From contig JAOACR010000023.1 in NCBI GenBank assembly GCA_026417735.1, forward strand, positions 62,001-126,000: 64,000 bases of DNA, given 5' to 3'. This DNA comes from Kiritimatiellia bacterium. GTDB taxonomy: Bacteria; Verrucomicrobiota; Kiritimatiellia; PWTM01. Below the pieces are notes generated by a model, which was given only the letters and a program-made list of their open reading frames with translations, made no database searches and was not told the DNA's origin. Shown in pieces: positions 53,284 through 60,657 of this stretch. Positions within the stretch are counted from its first letter, which is position 1. The number at the start of each line of letters is the position of its first letter. The position numbers were made by a program, and so were the translations under genes.

Positions 53284-53324
53284 GAGCGGTCAGCGCCGGC
53301 GGATCGCGCGCATCGCGACGCCGC

Positions 53325-56300
53325 TCACGCGGGCGTCGCCGCCGGCCGCGTCACGGAATCCGCGTCCGTCAGCGGACGGTCCCCGTCCCGAAACTTAACC
53401 GACACCACTTTCGAGACGCCCCGTTCCTGCATCGTGATGCCGTAGAGCACATCCGCGGCGGCGATCGTCTGCCGGTTGTGCGTGATCACAATGAACTGCG
53501 ACTGCGGCGTGAACTCCCGCACGATCGCGAGAAACCGCCCGATGTTGGACTCGTCGAGCGGCGCGTCGAGCTCGTCCAGCACGCAGAAGGGGCTCGGTTT
53601 GATCGCGTAGAGCGCAAAGAGCAGCGCCACCGCGGTCAGCGCCCGCTCGCCACCGGAAAGCAGCGAGACGGACTGATGCTTCTTGCCCGGCGGCCGCGCG
53701 ATGATTTCGATGCCGGACTCGAGCACGTCCGTTTCGTCCACCAGCACCAGTTTTGCGGTGCCGCCGCCAAACAGCCGCGCGAACATCTCATCGAATTTTT
53801 CGTTCACCCGCGCGAACGTTTCACGAAACATTTCGGTGGAGGTCTGATTGATGCGACGAATCAAATCCATCAGCTGTTGACGCGAGCGCACCAGGTCCTC
53901 CTGCTGCGCCGACTGGAACTGATAGCGGCGTTCGAGCTCCTCGCACTCCTCGATCGCCACGAGGTTCACCGGCCCCATCGAGTCGAGCCGGGCGCGGAGC
54001 TCGGCGACGTGCGCCTCGATCGCGTCCAGATCGTCGGGCGAGGGCGCACCGTCGGCGGGGGCCGGCGCCGACGCCGCCGCGACCTCCTCCGGCGTGGCAT
54101 GGTGATCGGCCGTCGCGCGTTCGAGCACTGCCTGGCGGCGCAGACGCAGCTCTGCGATCTGCACCTCCGCTGTGGAGCACTCGCGACGCACCGCGTCCAG
54201 GTCGTCGCGACGCAGCCGAAGCTCCTGCTCGAGAGTCTGCAGCGCGGCTGCTTCCCGGTCGCGCTCGGCCCGCAGCTCGCTGGCGCGCGCGAGGTGAACG
54301 GCCTCTTCCGCCTCCAGCGGGTTCAGCGCATCGCGCGCGGCCGCTGCCGCGCGAACCGACTCCTCAAGGCGCTGGCGATAGAGATGCAGATCCTCGGTCC
54401 GCTGGCGGATCAGCGCGCCGATCTCGCTGGCGCGCAGTTCGATCGCCTCACGGCGCTGTGCGGCGGCTTCGCATTCTCGCCGGCGGTCCGCCGCCGCAAT
54501 CCTCGCGTCGGTCTCCGCGCGGGAGAGCTCCGCGCGGCGTTGCTCCATCGACCGGAGGTCCTCCCCCAGCTCGGCCACGCGCCGGCGGACCTCCGTCTGG
54601 CGTTCACGAAGCTCCTCGAGCGTTCGGAGCAGCCGCTCGCGTTCCGCGGCAGCCACGCCGTCCTCGCCGGAGGCCGCCTCCAGCTCCATCGCGACGGTGT
54701 CCGCGCGGCGGCGGCTCTCCTGCTCTTGACGCGCGAGAATCGCACCCTCCCCCTCCGTCATTGCGAGCGCGACACGAGCGACGTCGAGCTGGCGCCGTGC
54801 CTCCGCGGTCTCGACCTCCAGCGCCCGGAGCGCCCCCTGCACCGATTCGATCTCCGCCGCCAGCCCTCGGGCGGCGGCCTCCGCCGCGGCGTGATCGCGC
54901 TCGATCTCCTCGATGCGGCGCCGCAGCGCAATCGGGTTCGACGGTGCGCCTTCTCCGATCCACTCGTATCGGCCCAGGCCGGCGGCGATCCGCCCGCCAC
55001 GGGTCACCCACATCACACCGGGAGGCGGCTCCGCGGCCTCCGGAAACTCGTCCACCAGATACACCCCGCGCAACAACCGTTCCGCGAGCGCCCGCGCCTC
55101 CTCCGCGCAGCGGACTCGGGCGGCGAGCGGCACGCCCCCGCTCGGGGTCGGCAGCGCCACAGGCACCTCATCGGAAAACAGCGCGACCAGGCGCGCGCTC
55201 GCCGCGCTCCGCTGCTCGAGCCCGCGCAGCAGTTCCCTGGCGGCGGCCGGCGAGCGGACAATCACGGCGTCCGCCCATGCGCGCAGCGCGGCCTCGAGCG
55301 CGAGTCGGTCCTCCGGTGCCGCATCGAACATCTGCGCGAGCGGTCCAATCAACTCGCCGGCGGCGACGGGGATCTGGCCGTCGAGGATCGCGCGGGCGCC
55401 CTCCGCGAACGTCTCGCGGTGCGCCTGCTGGCGGCGAAGCACATCGAGCCGCGCCGCGAGCTCCGCGGCGCGCAGACGGGCGGCGTCCGTCTCGCGGTGC
55501 AGCGCGGTGGCGCGGTCCTCCAGCTCGCGCCGGCGCTCGGCGAGCTGCGCGAAGCGCGCTTCCGCCGCGCGGACCTCGGCGCGCTGCGCGTCCGCGCGGG
55601 CGGTCCAATCCGCGCGCAGGCGCTCCGCGGCAGTGAGCGCCTGCCGCAGCTGCGCGTGTTCGACGCGCAACCGCTCACGGCGCAGCGCGATACCCTTTTC
55701 TCGCGCGTCGAGGTCGGCGAGCTGGTTGGATGCCTGGGCGAGGCGGTGGTCGAGATCGAGCAGCTCCGCGCGCAGCGCGTGGAGCTGCTGCGAGCTCGCC
55801 TCGAGCTGCGCCTCGGCCTCGCGCAGACGGGCGGTGCGTTCGGCGAGGTCACGTTCCGCGGCGTCGCGACGGCGCTCGAGTTCCGCGTGCGAGGCGGCGG
55901 CCTCCGCGCGCGCGTTCGCGAGCTCGACCGCACGGGCACGCGCCTCGTCGAGCTCGCGCTGGTGGGTGTCCATCAGCCGGCGGTATTCATCGCAGCGCTG
56001 CTCGTGGTGCGCGAGCGCATCCGCGGTGCGGTGGCGTTCCGCGCGCGCCTGCGCGGCCAGCTCGCGCGCCGCGTCGATCGCGCGGTCGGTTTCCTCGAGT
56101 CGCGCGCGACCCTCCTCCAGCCGTCGCTCCGCGTCGGCGAGCGCGGCGGCGATCGCGCCCTGCCGCTCGAGCAGCGCGGCGCGGCGGGTCTCGGCGTCGC
56201 GCAGATCGCGCTCGAGCGTCTCAAGTCGGCGTCGCGCCAGGAAGAGGTCCCATGCGCGCAGCTCCTGCCGCAGCGCCTGATAGCGGCGGGCCTTTCCGGC

Positions 56301-56924
56301 CTGACGCTGCAACGAAATGATGCGGCTGCGCACCTCGCGGAGGATGTCGCCGAGCCGCTGCAGATTCATCTCTGTCTGTTCGAGCTTGCGCAGCGCATCG
56401 CGCCGGTCGGCCTTGAACCGGCTGATGCCGCTGGCTTCCTCGAACACCTCCCGACGGTCCTCGGGACGAGAGCTGAGAATCAGGTCAATGCGGCCCTGCT
56501 CCATCAGCGAGTAGGAGTTGGTGCCGATGCCGGTGTCCATGAAGAGGCGCTGGATGTCCTTCAGCCGGCAGGGCGTGCGGTTCAGCAGGTACTCGCCCTC
56601 GCCGGAGCGGTACACGCGGCGCGTGATCGTCACCTCGTGGTACTCGGTGCCGAGCACCGGCTCGCACCCGCACAGCGTCAGGCTCACCTCCGCCATGCCC
56701 ATCGGCTTGCGCGCCTCGGTGCCGGCAAAGATGAAGTCGGTCATGCCGGCGCCACGCAGCGCCTTTGCGCTCTGTTCGCCGAGCACCCACCGGATCGCGT
56801 CGGAAATGTTGCTCTTGCCACAGCCGTTCGGTCCGACGATCGCGGTGATGCCGGGCTCAAATTCCAGCGTGGTGCGATCGGCGAAGCTTTTGAAGCCCGC
56901 CAGTTCCAGCCGTTTCAGGTACAA
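53325..56924 (-). CDS. smc: Chromosome segregation protein SMC, TTG start
   Basis: A 1199-residue condensin ATPase for chromosome compaction. Walker A GPNGCGKSN is at residues 31-39, and the ABC signature LSGGERALTAVALLFA with Walker B FCVLDELDAPLDESN is at the C-terminus. Two long coiled coils flank a hinge at about 500-690, rich in Ala, Glu and Arg. The start is TTG at 56924 (MYLKRLELAGFKSFAD): GGAGAG lies about 7 nt upstream, and no ATG or GTG exists in frame until 57029, which would add a non-homologous tail overlapping the promoter. ScpA/ScpB partners are not in the window. The antisense frame is long only because of codon bias. Confidence 0.96.
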   Translation of the reverse strand: MYLKRLELAGFKSFADRTTLEFEPGITAIVGPNGCGKSNISDAIRWVLGEQSAKALRGAGMTDFIFAGTEARKPMGMAEVSLTLCGCEPVLGTEYHEVTITRRVYRSGEGEYLLNRTPCRLKDIQRLFMDTGIGTNSYSLMEQGRIDLILSSRPEDRREVFEEASGISRFKADRRDALRKLEQTEMNLQRLGDILREVRSRIISLQRQAGKARRYQALRQELRAWDLFLARRRLETLERDLRDAETRRAALLERQGAIAAALADAERRLEEGRARLEETDRAIDAARELAAQARAERHRTADALAHHEQRCDEYRRLMDTHQRELDEARARAVELANARAEAAASHAELERRRDAAERDLAERTARLREAEAQLEASSQQLHALRAELLDLDHRLAQASNQLADLDAREKGIALRRERLRVEHAQLRQALTAAERLRADWTARADAQRAEVRAAEARFAQLAERRRELEDRATALHRETDAARLRAAELAARLDVLRRQQAHRETFAEGARAILDGQIPVAAGELIGPLAQMFDAAPEDRLALEAALRAWADAVIVRSPAAARELLRGLEQRSAASARLVALFSDEVPVALPTPSGGVPLAARVRCAEEARALAERLLRGVYLVDEFPEAAEPPPGVMWVTRGGRIAAGLGRYEWIGEGAPSNPIALRRRIEEIERDHAAAEAAARGLAAEIESVQGALRALEVETAEARRQLDVARVALAMTEGEGAILARQEQESRRRADTVAMELEAASGEDGVAAAERERLLRTLEELRERQTEVRRRVAELGEDLRSMEQRRAELSRAETDARIAAADRRRECEAAAQRREAIELRASEIGALIRQRTEDLHLYRQRLEESVRAAAAARDALNPLEAEEAVHLARASELRAERDREAAALQTLEQELRLRRDDLDAVRRECSTAEVQIAELRLRRQAVLERATADHHATPEEVAAASAPAPADGAPSPDDLDAIEAHVAELRARLDSMGPVNLVAIEECEELERRYQFQSAQQEDLVRSRQQLMDLIRRINQTSTEMFRETFARVNEKFDEMFARLFGGGTAKLVLVDETDVLESGIEIIARPPGKKHQSVSLLSGGERALTAVALLFALYAIKPSPFCVLDELDAPLDESNIGRFLAIVREFTPQSQFIVITHNRQTIAAADVLYGITMQERGVSKVVSVKFRDGDRPLTDADSVTRPAATPA

Positions 56925-56957
56925 GGATCGCTCTCCATCCGGATGGCGGCGACCGCG

Positions 56958-56986
56958 TTGCGGCGCGCCAGAGCGTTCGCTACAGT
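56958..56986 (+). promoter_or_regulatory. Predicted promoter of the GT2 gene
   Basis: TTGCGG (-35), a 17-bp spacer and TACAGT (-10), 81 nt before the ATG at 57068. It lies 14 bp from the divergent smc promoter. Confidence 0.5.
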
Positions 56987-56999
56987 CCGCACGCGCGCC

Positions 57000-57029
57000 A
57001 CGATACCACGCGGCGCACGGCGCGTGCAA
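57000..57029 (-). promoter_or_regulatory. Predicted promoter of smc
   Basis: On the minus strand: TTGCAC (-35), an 18-bp spacer and TATCGT (-10), giving a leader of about 70 nt. It lies back to back with the GT2 promoter, so RNA polymerase binding at the two may compete. Confidence 0.5.
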
Positions 57030-57067
57030 ACGGCCGGCCGCCGCGGCGGCACGCGCCGGTGCAGAAC

Positions 57068-57838
57068 ATGGATGTTCGGCTGTCCATTGTCGTGCCCGCC
57101 CGCAACGAGGAGCGGCGTCTCGGCCGGATGCTGGATGCGTACCTGCCGTTTTTTCGGGACCGCTACGGTGATGCGGTGGAGTTCATCATTGTGGTGAATG
57201 GCTCCACCGATCGCACCGCGGAGCTCGCCCGCCGCTATGCGGCCCAGTGGCCGCTGGTGCGTGTGATCGAGGAGCCGCGGCCGATCGGGAAGGGCGGCGC
57301 GGTGATGGTGGGGTTCCGCGCCGCGCGCGGCGAGCGCATCGGGTTCGTCGACGCGGACGGCGCGACCCCCCCCGAGGCGTTCGAAGACCTGCTGCACCAC
57401 TTTGACGGCGCGGGCGCGGTGATCGCGAACCGCTGGGATCCACGTTCGGACATCCTCCGCCAGCCCTGGACGCGGCGGCTCGCCTCGCGGGTGTTCAACG
57501 CAATGGTTCGCCTGCTGTTCGGTCTGCACACCACCGACACCCAGTGCGGCGCGAAGGTGCTCACTCGGCGGGCGGTCGAAGACGTGCTGCCGCATCTGGG
57601 CATCACGCAATGGGCCTTCGACGTGGACCTGCTCTTCCAGCTGCGGCGGCACGGCCATCGCATCGTGGAGGTGCCGACGGTCTGGCGAGATGTGGGCGGT
57701 TCGCACGTGCGGGTGGGCAAAACGGGTCTGGAGATGTTCATCGCGGTGGTGCGACTGCGGCTGATCTACTCGCCGTTCCGCTGGATCGTGCGGGTATATG
57801 ACCACACGCTCGGGCGGGTGATCCGCCACCGCGTGTGA
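57068..57838 (+). CDS. Family 2 glycosyltransferase, dolichyl/undecaprenyl-phosphate glucosyltransferase-like
   Basis: A 256-residue GT-A enzyme. The N-terminus LSIVVPARNEERRLGRML, VVNGSTDRT and the metal-binding VDADGATPP are typical. The middle block NAMVRLLFGLHTTDTQCGAKV, then QWAFDVDLLF, matches the DPG-synthase-like subfamily that moves glucose or a similar sugar onto a polyprenyl phosphate. There is no C-terminal membrane anchor. ATG 57068 is preferred over GTG 57059. The next two genes are EboF/EboD-like; a shared polyprenyl-linked pathway is possible but unproven. Confidence 0.85.
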   Translation: MDVRLSIVVPARNEERRLGRMLDAYLPFFRDRYGDAVEFIIVVNGSTDRTAELARRYAAQWPLVRVIEEPRPIGKGGAVMVGFRAARGERIGFVDADGATPPEAFEDLLHHFDGAGAVIANRWDPRSDILRQPWTRRLASRVFNAMVRLLFGLHTTDTQCGAKVLTRRAVEDVLPHLGITQWAFDVDLLFQLRRHGHRIVEVPTVWRDVGGSHVRVGKTGLEMFIAVVRLRLIYSPFRWIVRVYDHTLGRVIRHRV

Positions 57839-57855
57839 GCCGCCGCGCCGGGGGC

Positions 57856-57884
57856 GTGAATCTCGCCGATGGATCGTGTAGGCT
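57856..57884 (+). promoter_or_regulatory. Possible promoter of the EboF/EboD-like pair
   Basis: GTGAAT (-35, weak), a 17-bp spacer and TAGGCT (-10), 33 nt before the ATG at 57918. Confidence 0.35.
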
Positions 57885-57917
57885 CCGACCGGGCAGGTCG
57901 CGGCGCAGAACGCTCGT

Positions 57918-59231
57918 ATGATCCAACATCGTCTCGTGATCGTGGACATGGCCGGGCTGGGCTGGGACCTAGTCCGATCCGCGCCTGAGCTCGCCGCACG
58001 CTACGGGCTGACGTTTCGGCCGCTCGAAACGGTGTTCCCGGCGCTGACCTGCCCGGTGCAGGCGTCGTTTCGCACCGCTGCGCATCCGTGTTTTCACGGC
58101 ATCACCGCGAATGGCTTCTACGCGCGGCGGCTCGCGCGGGCGTTTTTTTGGGAACAGTCCGCCGCGCTCGTGTACGGCCGGCGCATTTGGACTCGCTACC
58201 GCGCGGCAGGACGGCGGGTCGGCCTGCTGTTCTGGCAGCACAGTCTCGGAGAAGAAGCGGACGTGGTGCTCTCGCCGCGCCCGGTGCACCGACACCACGG
58301 CGGTCTGATCCCGGACTGCCACTCCGTTCCGGAAGATCTATATGCGCGATTGCGCTCGGAGCTCGGCCGGCCGTTTCCGCTGCACCACTACTGGGGCCCG
58401 CGCGCGTCGCTGGAGTCCAGCCGCTGGATCGCGGACGCCAGCTGTGCGCTGATGGAAAACGAGGAGCTGGCGCCGGACCTTTTGCTGGTCTACCTGCCGC
58501 ACCTCGACTACGACCTGCAGCGCTTTGGCCCGGATACTCCCGAGGCGCGCATGGCGCTGGAGAAGGCGCTGGCGCTGGTCGGTCAAATCTGGAGCAGAGC
58601 GCGCGAGGTGGACGCGGACGTGTTGCTGTTTGGCGATTATGCGATCGCCCCCGTCACCGGTGCGCCGATCTACCTCTCGCGCGAATTCCGCCGCCACGGC
58701 TTGTTTCGAACGCGCCGCGTGAAGGGCCGGCTCTACCCGGATATGTTCGATAGCCGCGCGATCGCGCTGGCAGACCACGAAATCGCGCTGGTCTACGCGC
58801 GCAGCGATGAGGACGCGCGGGCCGCCCGCCGCCTGCTGGACGAACTGGACGGCGTCGGGCTGGTGCTCGACCCCGCAGCGCAGCGCGAGCTGTGCATGGA
58901 CGAGCCGCTCGGGCCGGATCTGGTGGCGGTCGCCGAGCCCGGGCGCTGGTTCGCGTACCCCTGGTGGGACCAGCCGCGCGAGGCGCCGGACTTCGCCGCC
59001 CACGTGGACATCCACGCGAAACCCGGCTACGACCCCTGCGAGCTGCTGCCCGGCCGTTGGCCGGGACGCATCTCGATGGAGCCCGAGCAAATCCGCGGCA
59101 CCCACGGCCGTGCCGGCCGGGAGCGGATGGTCGCATGGGCCGCGAGCTTCGAGGTGCCCGGTCCGCCGCGCGACCTCCTCGACCTCGCCCGGGCGGTGGA
59201 GACGCTGCTCGGTAGCCGCCCCCCCGAATGA
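57918..59231 (+). CDS. Alkaline-phosphatase-superfamily nucleotide pyrophosphatase-like protein (EboF-like)
   Basis: A 437-residue type I phosphodiesterase fold. D10 (VIVDMAGLG), T44 as likely nucleophile (PALTCPVQASF), LPHLDYDLQRFGPD near 193-206 and H366 (VDIHAKPGYDP) fit the family found in ebo gene clusters. The usual Asp-His metal pair near the middle reads D240-Y241 (LLFGDYAIAPV), so one metal ligand appears replaced. No signal peptide is seen. In cyanobacteria and Pseudomonas, ebo clusters support the export of secondary-metabolite precursors. It is followed 40 nt later by an EboD-like gene, which strengthens the call. A stand-alone phosphodiesterase role remains possible. Confidence 0.72.
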   Translation: MIQHRLVIVDMAGLGWDLVRSAPELAARYGLTFRPLETVFPALTCPVQASFRTAAHPCFHGITANGFYARRLARAFFWEQSAALVYGRRIWTRYRAAGRRVGLLFWQHSLGEEADVVLSPRPVHRHHGGLIPDCHSVPEDLYARLRSELGRPFPLHHYWGPRASLESSRWIADASCALMENEELAPDLLLVYLPHLDYDLQRFGPDTPEARMALEKALALVGQIWSRAREVDADVLLFGDYAIAPVTGAPIYLSREFRRHGLFRTRRVKGRLYPDMFDSRAIALADHEIALVYARSDEDARAARRLLDELDGVGLVLDPAAQRELCMDEPLGPDLVAVAEPGRWFAYPWWDQPREAPDFAAHVDIHAKPGYDPCELLPGRWPGRISMEPEQIRGTHGRAGRERMVAWAASFEVPGPPRDLLDLARAVETLLGSRPPE

Positions 59232-59271
59232 GTGCGTCCAATCTCTTACCGCAAGCGGAAGATGAACTGCC

Positions 59272-60510
59272 GTGAGAACCGGTGGTGATCGCAACCCAAC
59301 GGCTGCCCCGCGGGGCCGCCGAGCCGAGAGGGAGCGACGGCTGAACCAGCGAATCGTGGTCCGCTTCGACTACCCCGTCTGGTTCACCCGCGGCGTTTTC
59401 CGCCCGGGCCACCACCGGCTCCTCGAGGCGATCACGCACAGGGAACCCGATCGCCGTCACCGCGTGGCGGTGTTTGTGGACTCCGGCGTCGCCGCGGCCT
59501 GGCCCGCGCTGACGCAACAGATCAGCGCCTGGGCCGAGCGGCACTCGGCGGCGGTGCGGCTTGTCGCACCCCCCCGCGTCGTTCCCGGCGGCGAGACGAT
59601 CAAGTGCGACCTTGGCATGATCCAGGACCTGCTGCATTTGATCGCGCGCAGCGGCCTGTGTCGCCACTCGTTCGTGATCGCAGTGGGCGGTGGAGCAGTG
59701 CTTGACGCGGTCGGCTTCTGCGCATCGCTGGTGCACCGGGGTCTGCGCATGATCCGGCTACCCACCACCGTGCTGGCACAGAACGACGCGGGCGTCGGCG
59801 TGAAAACCGGCATCAACACCGATGGCGGCAAGAACACCGCCGGCACGTTCGCGCCACCGTACGCGGTCATCAACGATCTCGATTTCTTGCGTACGCTGCC
59901 CGACGAGCACTGGATCGGCGGCACCGCCGAAGCGTTCAAGGTCGCGATCCTGAAAGACCGGGCGTTCTTCGAGTATCTGGAGGCGAACGCGGCGGCGATT
60001 CCGCGCCGCGACGAAACGGTGATGGAGCGACTGATCGTCCGCTGCGCAGAGCTTCATCTGGAGCACATTCGCACCGGCGAAGATCCCTTTGAGACCGGCG
60101 CGGCGCGTCCACTCGATTTCGGCCACTGGGCGGCGCACCAGCTGGAGACGCTGAGCGGATACCGCGTCAGTCACGGTCAGGCGGTGGCCACTGGGATCGC
60201 GCTCGACACGCTGTACGCGGCACGGCAGGGATGGATCGCTGCCGCCGATGCAGACCGCGTAGTCGCCGCGCTGCAGCGCGCGGGTTTTCCGCTTTGGCAC
60301 GCGGAACTATCCCAACGGCGCGCGGACGGCCGTCTTGCGCTGCTCGACGGCCTGGAGACGTTCCGCGAGCATGTGGGGGGCAATCTGTGCTTGACGTTCC
60401 CCAACGGCCTCGGCGCGCGCCGAGAAACCGGGAACGTCGACCCCGCACGGATCGCCGACTGCCTCGAGGAACTCCGGCGCCGCACCACCGCCGCCCCGCG
60501 GCCCGTGTGA
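59272..60510 (+). CDS. 3-dehydroquinate-synthase-family protein (EboD-like)
   Basis: A 412-residue sugar-phosphate cyclase-fold enzyme. The NAD-binding block VGGGAVLDAVG (residues 138-148), LPTTVLAQNDAGVGVKTGIN with K178, and Zn ligands E220 (GTAEAFKVA), H285 (DFGHWAAHQLE) and H301 (SHGQAVATG) are all present, so it should be catalytically competent. It diverges from ordinary AroB in VKTGINTDGGKNTAGTFAPP and resembles the EboD type. The start is GTG 59272, 40 nt after the EboF-like stop. An aroB role in the shikimate pathway is the main alternative; the neighbour argues against it. Confidence 0.75.
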   Translation: MRTGGDRNPTAAPRGRRAERERRLNQRIVVRFDYPVWFTRGVFRPGHHRLLEAITHREPDRRHRVAVFVDSGVAAAWPALTQQISAWAERHSAAVRLVAPPRVVPGGETIKCDLGMIQDLLHLIARSGLCRHSFVIAVGGGAVLDAVGFCASLVHRGLRMIRLPTTVLAQNDAGVGVKTGINTDGGKNTAGTFAPPYAVINDLDFLRTLPDEHWIGGTAEAFKVAILKDRAFFEYLEANAAAIPRRDETVMERLIVRCAELHLEHIRTGEDPFETGAARPLDFGHWAAHQLETLSGYRVSHGQAVATGIALDTLYAARQGWIAAADADRVVAALQRAGFPLWHAELSQRRADGRLALLDGLETFREHVGGNLCLTFPNGLGARRETGNVDPARIADCLEELRRRTTAAPRPV

Positions 60511-60598
60511 GCGGGGGCGGCCGAACGGCTCTTCCCGAGCGGCACATCGTCGGAGAGGGACCGGGTCGCGGGTCGGCCCCCCGCGCGAGACGTTGAGG

Positions 60599-60643
60599 TT
60601 CAAGCCTTGGAAGCCCGGTCGGCCAAGTCGTCCAAGGCTTGGA
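60599..60643. repeat. Pair of TTCCAA-N3-TTGGAA palindromes, centres 32 bp apart
   Basis: The first copy TTCAAGCCTTGGAA (60599-60612) has core CAA-GCC-TTGG centred at 60605. The second TCCAAGGCTTGGA (60631-60643) is a perfect 6+1+6 palindrome centred at 60637. Centre spacing is 32 bp, equal to the pair at 49946-49991. It lies between two converging stops. It ends 14 nt before the stop of the next gene, so it cannot be that gene's promoter. Confidence 0.62.
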
Positions 60644-60657
60644 GAGGAACGGTGTGA

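Noticed and set aside
53478-57197. Plus-strand 1239-codon open frame opposite smc
   Set aside because: Antisense to a canonical SMC with all ATPase motifs; the product is an Arg/Leu-rich mirror of the coiled coil.
59272-60510. Ordinary shikimate-pathway AroB
   Set aside because: The fold and Zn ligands fit, but the central motifs and the adjacent EboF-like gene favour the EboD type; kept as an alternative only.
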